Assembly (NCBI GenBank): GCA_030770535.1
Contig: JASVEC010000123.1
Coordinates: 1 to 45,671 of the forward strand
Direction: 5' to 3'
Source of the DNA: Batkoa obscura
Taxonomy: Eukaryota; Entomophthoromycota; Entomophthoromycetes; Entomophthorales; Batkoaceae
DNA: 45,671 bases
Shown here: one piece after another, positions 32,308-44,489 of the stretch
How positions within the stretch are numbered: position 1 is the first letter of the stretch
Layout of the letters: every line of letters begins with the position of its first letter
Program-made: the position numbers and the translations under genes
The notes under the pieces: model-generated
Seen by the model: the letters and a program-made list of their open reading frames with translations, nothing else
Told to the model about the DNA's origin: nothing
Database searches by the model: none

Positions 32308-32639
32308 TTAAAATTAAGAAAAAAGAATAAGCTACTTTTTGTGCTTTAATCAATTTAGGTAATTTTTGTTGTCTAACATCAAAGATTTGAATAATTTTTA
32401 TTAAGTTTAAACTTGGTAAAAAATCATTAGTAAGTTATAATAAAAGAGTTACTTTCATTGTAAATTTAGTATTTAGTTTTTTATTATAATATTTTGTAGC
32501 TATAAAGTTGTTTATCTTATCTTCAAATTACTATAAAGTATTTAACTTATCGAAGAGTGGGCGACTTAGGAATAGATAAAAGCTTATAAGATGAAATAAA
32601 ATTGAAAAAATAGCAATGTAAAATCCTCATAAAATCTAT
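32308..32639. other. spacer upstream of copy C
   Basis: AT-rich, no gene. A stretch near 32500-32540 (TTTGTAGCTATAAAG, then ATCTTATCTTCAAATTACT) resembles sequence at the same relative place upstream of copy D, near 33835-33870. Confidence 0.45.
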
Positions 32640-33672
32640 TAAATACCACTCCTTTTCTTATGCATCCAGATAAAAAGCGTAACATGGTATTGTAAAAAAA
32701 CGACAACTATTACTAGCTATTTCTGATACAAGGCTATCAACTACACAAAACATATAAAACATATCAAACAACTCCCTCTCATTCTTTGAATCTTTTTCTC
32801 TTATAAGTTATATCCATTTAAAACACATAAACTCAATAGGACTTAAAATACAGAGCTAGGTGGTAAGCAGATTAACCTCTGCCCATTTGCTTGAATGAGT
32901 CATCTGGTATCTGGATCTCTATCGATATAATCATTATTCATAGTTGTTGTAATTCTTGATACATTTGTTTGAGTAAGTTAAGTAATAATTGATTTAATAA
33001 AGTGATAAAAGGATTCAACATTGGGTGGATTTACTTGAGCCTTATATTTGGCTATTTCATTTTTAGCTATCCCATACCATAGTGATACGTTTTTTATACT
33101 GAACCCAGGACCAATAGGAGAACGTTTTTTGTTTCAATTCCCTTTTTTAAGTCTTTTATACATTTTAATCAAAAACGTCACTTTGTTTATAAAGGATATC
33201 TCAGATTCATCAAACCTTTGTACTTGATTGATATAGAAATTAGCATAATATGCTCAGGTTTCCAAAGTAACTAAATTATTTATTTGAGTAACTAGATTAA
33301 TACGCTTGAAAGAATAGTCAAACTCTTCTATATAGTTTGGTATAGTTGATATGTTTGCGTCCATCCCCATTTCATCCATGAATCTCTGCTTTATTGCTTT
33401 TAACAATATGCTACAGCCTTCATCAAACCAAAATTAGATAACCTTTTCATTAGAATTCGATATCTTTTTAATTTTATCGTTTATTGTCTGTGGTTTTTTA
33501 AATAATCTTTTCTATCAGTATACTTTTTTACTACATCATAAAGAGTAACTCCTTCGCGATCCATTAATTTAACAATTCGTCCTGCACTGTAATCATTGAT
33601 ATACGAGTTGACAATTCTTTTTCTTCCTTCACTACTTATAGAAGCATATTTCTTTCGAGTTAGAGATGACAT
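32640..33672 (-). pseudogene. Tc1/mariner-IS630-type transposase-derived gene, copy D (decayed)
   Basis: It begins MSSLTRKKYASIS at 33672 with the HTH part (RKRIVNSYINDYSAGRIVKL). Only 63 codons are open before the first stop. Homology to copy C continues at DNA level through the whole gene to about 32640, with several breaks. The catalytic block reads SFINKVTF, again with Asn. Confidence 0.75.
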
Positions 33673-33991
33673 TTAAAACTATAAATAAAGGATAAATTTG
33701 ATTTTTGGACTAATAAATTTAAACTATATTTGTTGAGTAATTCAGCTAATAATTTTACAATTCGAACTTTTAAATTTAAGCTTATTATAAAATAATTAAT
33801 ATATTGAAATACAAAAATAACTTTCACTACTAATTTAGAGCTCTAATTTCATCTTGAAATACTTTGTAATTGTGTGTGTTCATCATACTCACAAATTATT
33901 ATGAGGCGCTTTGCTTACAGAAGGATAAGCGAGACAGGTATACATCAAATCTCGTGCCAGAAAACTAAAATAATGTAAAAGCTTAACGAAT
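33673..33991. other. spacer between copies D and E
   Basis: No gene. It contains the duplicated upstream stretch noted for copy C. Confidence 0.4.
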
Positions 33992-34992
33992 TTATTGATC
34001 AAGTATCTCTTCTTTTTTCATACACCTTGGCAAATAACTAAGCATATGTTCGTAAAAATCCTTACAATCACTATCAGCTATTTGTGATAAAACTTTATTA
34101 ATAACCTTAATTAATTCATTCCCATTTTGTGGATCCTTTGCTCTGATTAATTCTTTCCATTTAATATACATAACTTCATTAGGATTTAAAAACGCAGATG
34201 CGGGCGGCAAACAAATTAAGCTATGTCCTTTTGACTCAATAAGTTCTTTGACTTTTAGATATTTTTCAATGCATGCATTATCCATAATAATTATTGCTTC
34301 TGACATGCTTGTTTTCTCTAATTTAGCAACAACTGACTCAATAAATTTATAGAATGATTCAGTATCAAAAATCATCATTCGAGTTTGATGTTCAATTAAC
34401 CCATTTATACTCATAGCAGAACACATTGATGCAATTGCTTTACGAAATCCTTTGCCAATAAAATCAGCTCTCTTTTTTGCAGATAATAAATTTTTATTTG
34501 TTGACATTGAAATACTAAACGTTGCTTCATTTATAAATAGAACCTTTGAGCCTATATACTTTGCTACATTTTTATAAAACTATCAGCATAAAGGGCACGA
34601 GCTTCCAAAGTAGTCAGCTCATTGTTTTGAGGAGGTAAATTAAGACGGTTAAAAGAGAAATTAAATGCTTTCATATAGGATTCTATACATGACAATGTTG
34701 CATCTATCCCCATTTCATCCTTCAATCTTGTTTTTATTGTTTTCAATTTAATGGTACAGTCTTTATCAATCCATGATTGCATAATTTTTCGTTGAGCATC
34801 CGATATAAATGTTCGTTGAGCTACATTTGCCTTTTTTTTAAAATCATTACCAGTTGTATACTTTTGTATAATACCAAAAACAGTAGCTCTGTTATAGCCC
34901 ATTACTTTGGCAATATTCGTTGCACTGGATCCATTGATATATGAACTAACAATTTTTTCTCGGTCTTCGTTAGTGATATTTTTATATTTCAT
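33992..34992 (-). pseudogene. Tc1/mariner-IS630-type transposase-derived gene, copy E (nearly intact, one frame break)
   Basis: Two frames account for the whole protein. Codons 1-142 from ATG 34992 hold the HTH (REKIVSSYINGSSATNIAKV) and second DNA-binding region. From about 34570 down, the second frame holds the catalytic core and the C-terminus YLPRCMKKEEILDQ. They meet at an A-run near 34565-34575, where a single-base difference would account for the break. The three catalytic blocks read FINEATF (Asn for Asp), IIIMDNA and FLNPNEV. Because the break is one base in a homopolymer, this copy may be intact in the real genome. Confidence 0.78.
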
Positions 34993-35319
34993 TGGAAATT
35001 TTAAATAATCTTAAATTTGAAAAATTCAATATTATTTTATCTTTTTTCAATTAAACCAATAAAAATCTCAAACGACTATTAAAAATCCCAATTATTTTAG
35101 CTCCTAATATGAATTTAAGATATTAGACAAAATAAGCAATAGGTTGAAATGAAGGGCCGTTTCGATCACGATTTAGTATTTGGTTTCGTATTTGACGCCT
35201 TTTAACTATTGTTGTTTATATTATAAATTTCTGTGAGGTATTTTACTCATCTCTTGATGAGTAATGTAGTATGCATAAAAATTTGAAAAAAAATCAACTG
35301 TAGAACTTAATTTGAGTCT
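34993..35319. other. spacer between copies E and F
   Basis: AT-rich, no gene recognised. Confidence 0.4.
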
Positions 35320-36430
35320 GTTAATCGAGTAGCTCTTCTTTTTTCATACATCTTGCTAAACAACCAAGCATATGTTCATCAAAACCCTTATAATCACTAT
35401 CAATTATTTGTGATAAAGCGTTACCAAAAATTTTAAATAACTCATCCTCATTTTGTGAATTTTTTGTTCTGATCAATTGCACTAATTTGCTATACATAAT
35501 TTCAACAGGATTTAAAAATATAAAATTCAGTAGTGAACGAAATAAAACATGTCCATTGGGTTAACAAGTTCTCTAACTTTTGGATCTCTGTAAACATATT
35601 CGTTATTTATAATATTTATTGCTTCCGATTTTTTTTTTAAATTTGATAACAACGGATTTAATAAATTCATAAAACAATTCAATATCAAAAGTAAGCATTT
35701 GAGTTTGATACCAATTATTCCATTAATATCCATATCATAACCTAGATATGATTTTTTTACAAAGTCCTTTAGTAAGTGAGTCTGTCTTTTTACTTCTAGA
35801 TAATACTTTTATTCGTTTGATTATAATACTAAATGTAGTATCATTTATAAACAGAATCTTAGAATCGATAAATTTTAATATATGGGAGTGTGTTTTTTTT
35901 GATTTCATTACTTTTTCGATTTTTTAAGCGCCATTTAAGCGGAAAATTTGTTAGTAAAATTCTTAAACACAAAAATACATCCCCATGTTGTTAACAAAGT
36001 AATTAGCATAAAATGCTCTTGTCTTTAAAAGTAGTCAAATCATTATCATAAGATGGCACATTGATACGTTTTGAATTGAAATTAAAGATTTTAATGTAAG
36101 ATTCTATTTCTAATAAACTTCCATCTATATCCATTCCTTCCCTTAATCTTTTTTGTATGGCTTTCGATTTAGTAATACAATATTTATCAATCCAAGATTA
36201 AATAGCTTTTTGTTGAGAATCAGTTAAGAGTTGTTTTGTAATATCCTTTCGGCTTTCTTAAATAGTCTTTACGATCAAGATACTTTTCTATAATTCCTTG
36301 AACAGTACTAATAGCAAAGTCTAATATTTTGGAAACTTCGATGCCATTTGACTTATTGATATGTAAATCGATAATTCTTTCTCGATCTTTATTAATAATT
36401 TTTTGTATTTATTTATGTATCTTTTTCATA
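35320..36430 (-). pseudogene. Tc1/mariner-IS630-type transposase-derived gene, copy F (decayed, MITE-interrupted)
   Basis: Homology to copies C and E runs from about 36430 (N-terminus) to 35320 (C-terminus, TTAATCGAGTAGCTCTTC, as in copy E). The frame is broken many times. The catalytic block reads LFINDTTF with Asn. A ~105-base MITE (35881-35986) sits between the DNA-binding region and the catalytic core. Confidence 0.75.
35881..35986 (-). mobile_element. MITE inserted into transposase copy F
   Basis: Reverse copy from TATGGGAGTG to ACATCCCCAT. On both sides the transposase homology continues as expected from the uninterrupted copies, so the insertion is precise. Confidence 0.9.
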
Positions 36431-37230
36431 TTCTTTCATCAAAGTTATATCTTGAATTTTATTTGAATAGTTTAGTTAAGTTCGAAAAATGATGACTCGA
36501 TTCGTTGATTTCCTCTTTATCTAATGAAACTCCAAAACAAATTTTCAGTCCCAATTATTTACAAAATTATAAATGCAACTTTAAAATATTGATAGATAAG
36601 CAGCATTTTGATGCACGAAAACACTTAAGTATTCTTATTTAAACATGACAATCTTTCTATATATACTGCTATAGATAATAAAGAGTAATGCCAATTGTAT
36701 GATTTTAACAATTTTAATCTAATCAATTTTATTATATACGAAATGTAAATAAACTAATATAATATTCTTACTATTTTTTTATTTGAAATATAAACAATAA
36801 AGTATTAATTATATTTTAATAGTTTAATTTAATATTTTGTTGCAACTTATCCTTTTATAAAAATTTTAGTTACTTAAATAAAAGTAAATTTCTTTCAATA
36901 TGTTCTACTTTTTTATAAAAAAATATTAAAGATTTAATAAAACGTTTACTTTATAAAAGGAGTAATATCATATAAACAGAGATACTGGTATAAAAAAGGA
37001 AATTCAACTTCAAGAAATTGTCATTCAACTAAACAATAATTAGTTTATTAAAAGCACTATAAATCATTTTGATTTTTCATCTAAACTGTAAAATCCAATT
37101 TTCAAAACTAATTCATATAACAATAATAAAAATAAACAATTCATTGCAACTCCAATTTTATTATAAAAAAATAGACTCTATAAAACATTCTTCAACCTCA
37201 TAATTTCTATCTATTTTTCTTTGCTTCGAT
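36431..37230. other. gene-free AT-rich stretch
   Basis: It separates the transposase-derived array from the conserved gene block and holds the 3' flank of RRS1. No gene or MITE. Confidence 0.45.
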
Positions 37231-38474
37231 CTATTTTCTACCTTTGCCTTTAGAACTTTTTCCTTTAGATTTAGGGTCCTCTTTGGCTTTAGCACCAGTA
37301 ACTTTAATAGCCTAAAAAAATAAAAAATAATCTACAAAAGCATCTTATAGTCAATAGATATTTACCTTTCTAACATTAACCACTTCTTTTTTCTTTTGTT
37401 CTTTAGCTGCACTACCGTTCGTTAATTTATTTAAGATTTTTAAACTACTATCCTTTTCAAGCTTTAAATCTTTACCAATGGTAGGTTCAAACTAACGAAA
37501 TTTTTATATAAATATACTATTTCAGGAATAAAACAAGTCTGTTTACCTTTCTTCTAACTCCCTTAGCTTTAGCTTCGCCCTCAATTTTTTTATCGAATTT
37601 ACCCATAGAAGCTGTAGAAACTTTAGCCAATACAGCATCTCTTTCAAGGGTGCCTTTTCTAACTGTTCTTTCTTGTCTTAATTTAGCAGCTATTTCTTTA
37701 GGAGTTTCCTTTTCTTTATTTTCTCCGCTAGCTTCTCTCACATTTCTCATTTGTCTCTTTAAATTCTTTTCAACTCTTGATTTTTTATCTTCTCTTTCTT
37801 TAGCATATAAATCAACATTTGGATCTTCACCATCTGGTACTTCCATTAACCAATCTTTAGCTACTTGATTAATACCCTTATATCCATATCGTGGTTTATA
37901 TTCTCCACTTTCTTCATCATAAACCATACGTTCTCGTTTTTTATTCGTGATGTTTTTAGCCTTAGCAAACTTCTCCCATCGTGTTAATGGTTTAGGTTTT
38001 GGAATCTAGAAATTTAAGTTAAAAAACAAGAAGAATAAGAAGGAAAATAAGAGAACTTACTGGCTTTTCACGTGGTAATGAAGTATTTGGTTTTGGTAAT
38101 GTAACCATATAACCATCTTCACTAGCTACTACAGGGAGAGAAAATACTTGATTTAATAATAATTGAATACCATCACGGCAATATCTTTTTAAATAATCAT
38201 CAAGGTTATCATCTAGTTTTCTGTTTTGGAAAAAAAAGGTGTTAGAAGTGAAGAGTTTCAATTTTAGTGTCTTGTCTTACTTGAACTTAGTGTTATCCAT
38301 GGTATTAATATCTGTAGCACATAATAACCCTAAATCATAATTTAAGGGAATGGCTTTTTCCACTTGTACACTCTTTCTATAAATAAATATCTTTTAGTAT
38401 AAATTCTACTATTCTTTTGATTCTACTTACTTGGCTTCTTCCAATTTATTTAACTGAGTTTCAATTTGATCCAT
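37231..38474 (-). CDS. RRS1: ribosome biogenesis regulatory protein Rrs1 (6 exons)
   Basis: Exons on the minus strand are 38431-38474, 38281-38376, 38061-38220, 37547-38005, 37366-37491 and 37231-37311. All junctions use GTAAG/GTAAAY donors and AG acceptors in frame, giving 321 residues. Family hallmarks are in order: FDLG-type block (YDLGLLCATDIN), a helix ending LLNQVFSLP, SLPREKPIPKPKPLTRWEKF, the basic KNITNKKRERMVYDEESGEY, then YGYKGINQVAKDWLMEVP and a Lys/Arg/Glu-rich coiled tail. Rrs1 works in the nucleolus with Rpf2 to load the 5S RNP (5S rRNA, uL5, uL18) into the pre-60S particle. The C-terminal tail (KSKGKSSKGKGRK) is basic. The start ATG at 38474 gives MDQIETQLNKLEEAKK, as expected just before the conserved block. 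Confidence 0.95.
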
Positions 38475-38873
38475 AGTTAAGGTAAACAAGCTTTTAAAAA
38501 AAATTCTTAGCTTTAATAAATGTTTCGGATTGGAAGTTAAACCAATGAATGACTTAGAGTTGAAAAAAAGTTAAATTGATTGGTTTATTTTTTTTACTAG
38601 ACTTTTGGATTGTTTAGAGGTTTTAGTTTTGTATAAATAATATAAAATATTATAATAAGTGATATAGGTATATTTTGAATAGTAGTGATAAATATAAACT
38701 AAACATCTATAACCTTTAATTATATGAAATAATAAATTCATTAAAAACAAATCAATAAAATTCTAAAAATATCAAATGATAACTTAAATCCCCAAAAAAC
38801 TTATAATTATATAAAATTTAAACCTAAACTTTCATTTTAATTAAAAATTTAACAACTTCATATTCTTCTTTGA

Positions 38874-39347
38874 CTACCATTTAAAGGACCAATTTTTGAC
38901 ATCAATTTCGATATTGTTCAAAGCTGAAGCAAATTGATATAATTTACCATTCCATTGACTTTTAATTTCTGGTATTAACTCTTTTTGAGCATGTGATTTA
39001 GCTCCTTCAACTAACTCCAATACATATGGTTTAGCTAAAACTTCTCTGTAAACTGGACGTTGATCCTAGAAATTAAACAATTTATTAATATATCACTTTT
39101 TATCATGATTTTATTTTATCCTGCATTTTATTAAGATTTAATTCAATTATGATCAAAAAACACTTACCTCTATTTCAGCCCTTTTAGCTTCAGGCAAAAA
39201 CGAAGTATTTAATAAATAATCCACATCCTTTAGTCTTTCAGTTTGACTATGAATGTCACGTTCAATATTTTTACGAAATGCGTATATAAACCCAGTACTG
39301 AATACAATACCACTAAGCACTCCTATACTTCGACTAACTTGACCCAT
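38874..39347 (-). CDS. MICOS subunit Mic12-like small mitochondrial membrane protein (2 exons)
   Basis: Exons 39168-39347 and 38874-39065, joined in phase 0 at a GTAAGTG donor and a TTTCTAG acceptor, encode 123 residues. Residues about 7-26 (SIGVLSGIVFSTGFIYAF) are a single transmembrane helix near the N-terminus. Next come a polar helix (NIERDIHSQTERLKDVDYLL) and a longer amphipathic C-terminal region ending NNIEIDVKNWSFKW. Size, layout and the W-rich end fit the fungal Mic12/Aim5 subunit, which helps form crista junctions in the inner membrane. This family is poorly conserved, so the call rests mainly on architecture. It is divergently arranged with SPC7/KNL1, start codons about 270 bases apart. 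Confidence 0.6.
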
Positions 39348-39617
39348 TTATATTGATTTTTATTTAATTTGTTGAATGAAATTCAAAATAAATTGATATC
39401 AATTCTTAACAATGATGCATGGAAATTAAAGAAATTATGGGAAGTTAACAAATATCCAATTGATTCTGATTAGCACCAATGAAATCAACCTATTTTTAAA
39501 AAAGATGAGGTAATTTTTAAGGGAGGAACTTCAATTAAGGATCAAATTGGTAGAAATTGAAGTAGTTACAATAAAATTTCAATTTTTTAAGTTTCAGTTA
39601 ATTCAATTAATTAAAAA
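39348..39617. promoter_or_regulatory. probable bidirectional promoter, MIC12-like/SPC7
   Basis: About 270 bases separate the divergent start codons. No clear TATA box or other motif is seen; location is the only evidence. Confidence 0.4.
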
Positions 39618-42139
39618 ATGGAAGATGGAAACAGTCAAGAAGAAAATTCAAAGAGGTTATCGGAATCCAATGTAAGTTAACAGCAATATTGGATTTTATA
39701 AAGCGTGATGTTAATAATATTATCTAGAAACAACGTCCACGTAAAAGTAGTCTAAAAAAAATACAAACAGATTTTAAAACTGAAAGGTAAGAAAAGTTCA
39801 ATTTATTCACATAAACTAAACCAACTTAAATTCATGTATTACTAGAAAGAAAACGGAAAAAAGAAGGGTTAGTTTTAATGACAAAGCGTTAGTGAGGTAA
39901 ATTAATTATTAATTTATTATTAAACTTATTTTGTTAAAAACTAATAATTTATTAGAACTATTAATCAACAACAAACTATTGAAAGTAATAATTCGAATTT
40001 AAGACAAAGCGAGCCACTAAAAAATAAAGTTTCAAAAACGATTAAAAAGTAAGCATTAGTTAATATTATTATATTAATATTAATCTAAAAAAGAAATTAA
40101 TACTTATAATTTTAGTTTAAATAACAATAATATAGCAGATTATATTACAGATACCAAATTTGAAGGTGATCAGAAAGAATCAATATCTCAATATTTAAAT
40201 CGTACTTTAAATCGACGCAAATTAAGCTTTAATAAATTTGCAACTAAATCAAATGAAGAAAAAGTAAAGGAATTAACTACTCAATCATCTGAATTACTCT
40301 TATTAAATAAAGAGAATGAAAATAAGGAATTAAAAACAACTTGTGTTATAAAAGATACAAGACAAATAGAAACATCCAATGAAAACGAGAATATTCAAAT
40401 AAAAGAAAGATTATTAAATAATCAACCTGGATTATCAAGTAATTTCTTAATTGAATATAATTATGAATCTCAAAAATCAATTCATGGATTTGATTTTGAA
40501 ACTAATCAAATTAAATCTGATTTTATTGATGGTTCATTTAAAGATTACAATTACCAATCGCCGCCAATCCTTTTTCAAAAGAATGGAATGCCTAGGAAAA
40601 CAATCGATGAATTAATTGAAGAAAATAATCAAATTAATTTAATAAAAGAAGAGAAGTTAAATAAACAAAAATTAAATCATAAAGAAGAAGAGAAGGAAGA
40701 AAAAGAAGAAAAAGGATTGAGATTAAATAAGAAAAATAAACTTTATCATAAAGAAGAAGATAAAATTAATAACATTAATATTAATCATTTAACTCCAATT
40801 GATTCAACATTATCTACTTCAAAATCGACAGTAGTTAATACTAATTTATATCAACATATAATTAATCAATCAAATGAATCAAATAATAATAATAATAATC
40901 AAAATAATACTATAAATTCATTAGATATTAGTGATATTAGTATTATTAGTAATCCCAGTTCTACATTAGAAGAGTCAAATTATGATGAATTAATATTGAA
41001 AAGTCAACGTAGAAACAATAATAATAATAGCAATAAAGATATTAATTCCGATTTACAAGTTCAGAAATTAGATGAATTTAATGAAGAAGAAGACATTCAA
41101 AATACATTAAGAAATTTAAGAGATAAAAGTAAATCAATTAAAAATTCAATTATTAAAAAAAATATTATTAATTTGAATTTAAAAAATAAAGATAAAATAA
41201 TTCAAAATAAACAAAAAGATTGGTTGAATGAAAAGGAAAATTTAACTATTAATAAAAGCAGCAAAATAATTAAACAAATTAAGTCATTCGAAGTAAATGA
41301 TGTTGATAATATATTTGATGAAGATTCTGATTCTGATATAGTTAAAGAGAATATAATGAATTTAAATGATAAAGGGAATGACTTAATTGAATTGAAAGAA
41401 GATTTAATCAAACCAACTACTTATGAAGATAATAGTTTAATTAATGAAAATGAGGATATTAATTTTATTGACTTAAATAATAATAATAATAATATATTAT
41501 ATTAATAATGAATTTCCAAAACCAATATTAGAATTAATAAAAAAAATGAAACTTCATCCTAATAATTTGTTATTAAATAAGAACAATTTATTAAATCATC
41601 AATTGAATCATCAATTAACACCTGAAAAAAAGAAAAGTGAAGATAAAAATAATGATTTAGATAGCGATAGCGATAGTAATATTGATTCTTATACTACTTA
41701 TGAATCTTCGCCTATTCTAGATAGCTTTGATGTTTTAGAAAGTCCAATTTTATTACAAGGAGAAACAGAGAATGAAAAAGAAGTTCAATTATTTAATGAT
41801 AATGATATTATTGAACCTATTAAAAGAAGAGATAATGAAAAATTAGAGGAAAATCAATTCTCTGTTATTATGGATTTTGATGAAGATATTAATATTGAAG
41901 AATTGGAAAATAAACAAGAAAATAATAATAAAAATAACATTGAAATTAAAAATACGAATAAAATATCAACAGATAATAATGAAATTAATTTATCAAAAAG
42001 GGCTATTTTAACACAAGAAGATGATGATTATCCTAATAAAAAAACAAATATAAATACTAACTTTGGGTTTGGTATTCCTAATAAACATAAAACAGAGAAT
42101 CAAATAACAAATAAAAATATATTAAGTTGGGGGAGTTTC

Positions 42140-42170
<31 letters not shown>

Positions 42171-44489
42171 GTAATAATTTTGGTTTTAAAAATACATCTT
42201 TTGGATTTGGATTTGGATTTGGATTTGGAAACAGTAATAATAATAACGAAATACAACAAAATAAAAAGGAGAGCATAACAAATGAAAAGGTTTTAAATGA
42301 GGAAAAACAAAAGAAGATGAATAAAGTAATATCATCATCAACTGAGAATAAAGAAGATTGTTTAGTTAAAGAGAGTATTGAAATTAAACAAAGTAAATTG
42401 AATGAAAATAAACAAGAAGTTAACATCAATTTATCAAATAGTTTATTAACTACAAATAACAATGAAGAACAAAATAATCCGTTGGTCATATCAAATAATT
42501 ATAATAATAAGATAATTGAACCTTTGAGTGCTATTAATACAATTGAAAAAGAAATTATATCGCCAACAAAATTAAAATTACATAAATTAAGTATTAAATC
42601 AACATCAACTAATAATAATAATAGCAATTTAATAAGTAAAGAAAACATCAAATTAATTCAAAGTTATAAAGATCAAAGTATTAAATTTAAAGCTAATGAA
42701 TTTATCAATCAAACTAAATTATGTTTTATTGATGATTTACAGCCAATTATTCCACAATATAATCATCACAAATTTAATGAAAATGAAAAAGAATCTTTAA
42801 ATGCAATCTTAATGAAAAATTGTAATAATCAAGAATATCAGTTAATAATTAATGAAATGGAATTATTAAAGGAAAAAATTGATAAGTTAAAAGAAGAAGT
42901 GAAGATCAAGGAAGAGGAAATTGAAAATAAAGAAGTCAAAATTATTCAAGATTATTTTAAATTGGGTAAAAATAGTCGAAAAGAAATGGAGGTAATTAAT
43001 AATTTATTTATTTATTTATTTATTTATTATTATTTATTTATTTATTTATTAGGATAAATTATCTATTCATACAGCTACTTATCGTAAAGATGCTCGTGTT
43101 ATTATGGTTCATCAACATGAAGTAGCTATTAATAATCTTCAATCAAAATTTCAGCAATGTTTGGAAAACTTACAAAAAGTAAATTTTACAATTGAATTTT
43201 AATTTATTAATCGAATTTTTAAACTAAATTTTTAATATTAATAACAGAAATATCAAGAATTATCGATTGAAAATGAAATTATGCAAAACAATGAAGCATT
43301 AATTATGGAAGAATATAAAAAATTAATAGTTGAAGTAGAAAAGAAAGTTAGGTAAAGCGAACATTGGAATCATTCTTAATCTTGACTATATTAACTTATT
43401 CATTTTTGAAATTTAGTTCAGCTACTGAAAAATCTTCTGAATCAATATTAAAATTAAATTATTTTCTGGATTCTAAAAGGTAAAAAAATAATGATTCATT
43501 TTTAATATTAATAATAATAATAATAATAATTTATTTTTAATATTTTCATTTAATTTTTAGTACCAAAACTATTAAAGAACATAGTTTAATTCAATTAAAA
43601 GACGAAAATTTGGCTTTGGATAAGGTAATTCTTATCATTAATGATATTAAATAAAGTTAATAAATAAATTAGGAGATTATGGAACTTGAATTGGAACTTG
43701 AAAATATTAAAAAAAATGAAAATCAAATAACAAATAAAAATAAAGTAATGGAAAAGAAAAGTAAGTTTTGATTAGTTCAAATTTTATATAAATAATTGAA
43801 TAATAATTTATAAATTTATAATAGAACAATATGAAATGTTAAATAAACATACAATATGGGATATTGATATTGAAAATCAAGAAATTGTATTATTATTTTC
43901 CAACTATTTTAAAGTTCATATGAAATTAATGGAAGAAAATTCAAAAATAGTCAATTTATTAACATTAAAATTTGACATGATTCAAAAACAAATTAATTTT
44001 GAATTTGGATTCAATTTACTAGTTATATTTCAAAAATATTTAATATTTAAAGGAAATAAGCTAACAATTCAACAATTAGCTTATCAATTAGCTAAATATT
44101 GGTCAAGAGTACTGGAATTTTTAAAGCAATTAAATCAATTGAAAAAAGAACATTCTATTGAATTAAAATTAAATTCAAATATTCAATTTAATAATGAAGA
44201 TTTATTATCTACAGAGATTTGTTTTATAAATATGTATTTTAAAAATTATAGCCAATTAAATCAACCCATTCGATTTTGTTTAATTACTTCAATTCAAATT
44301 CAAGATTTATTGGGAATTCAATTTCAATTGCCAATTAATTATAAAATACAAACTTATTATGGGAATATTGAACAAAAAGAAATAGATGATATTTATAATC
44401 AATTAAATAATAATCAAAATAATAATTTGAATTTGAATTTATTTACCTTTTATAATGCTATTCATGAATTTATTAGGAAATATGAATAA
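39618..44489 (+). CDS. SPC7: kinetochore scaffold Spc7/KNL1 (11 exons, one frame break in a microsatellite)
   Basis: Exons: 39618-39671, 39728-39786, 39846-39896, 39956-40048, 40116-42991, 43053-43178, 43248-43351, 43417-43479, 43561-43624, 43673-43760 and 43825-44489. Apart from one place in exon 5, all join in frame. The N-terminus holds the two protein phosphatase 1 docking motifs of the family: RKSSLKK (SILK-like, residues 23-29) and KRRVSFND (RVSF at 45-48). A long disordered Asn/Glu/Lys-rich part follows. Near the end of exon 5, KANEFINQTKLCFIDDL matches the start of the Spc7 domain; exons 6-10 encode coiled coil and exon 11 a globular end beginning HTIWDIDI, as in the RWD region binding Mis12. 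I found no clear MELT repeats. Within exon 5 the frame changes near 41475-41510 in an AAT/ATT tract. Known role: outer kinetochore scaffold for checkpoint proteins. Confidence 0.86.
41475..41512 (+). repeat. AAT microsatellite at the SPC7 frame break
   Basis: An AAT run passes into ATATTATATTAATAAT. The upstream frame stops here and the downstream frame becomes open with coherent sequence (NEFPKPILELIKK). No GT-AG intron fits. Confidence 0.75.
42992..43052 (+). repeat. intron made almost entirely of TTTA repeats
   Basis: The SPC7 intron after exon 5 is a GTAATT donor, a TTTA-type microsatellite and a TTAG acceptor. Confidence 0.75.

Noticed and set aside
25420-36430. Idea that the MITEs derive from the Tc1/mariner-like genes
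   Set aside because: No MITE-like inverted repeats flank the transposase-derived copies. The 2.45-kb transposon at 8.2 kb matches the MITE ends instead.
37650-37868. Plus-strand 72-codon frame
   Set aside because: Antisense to the conserved exon 4 of RRS1.
42100-42489. Minus-strand frame with Leu runs opposite SPC7
   Set aside because: Antisense shadow of the Asn-rich microsatellite coding region.
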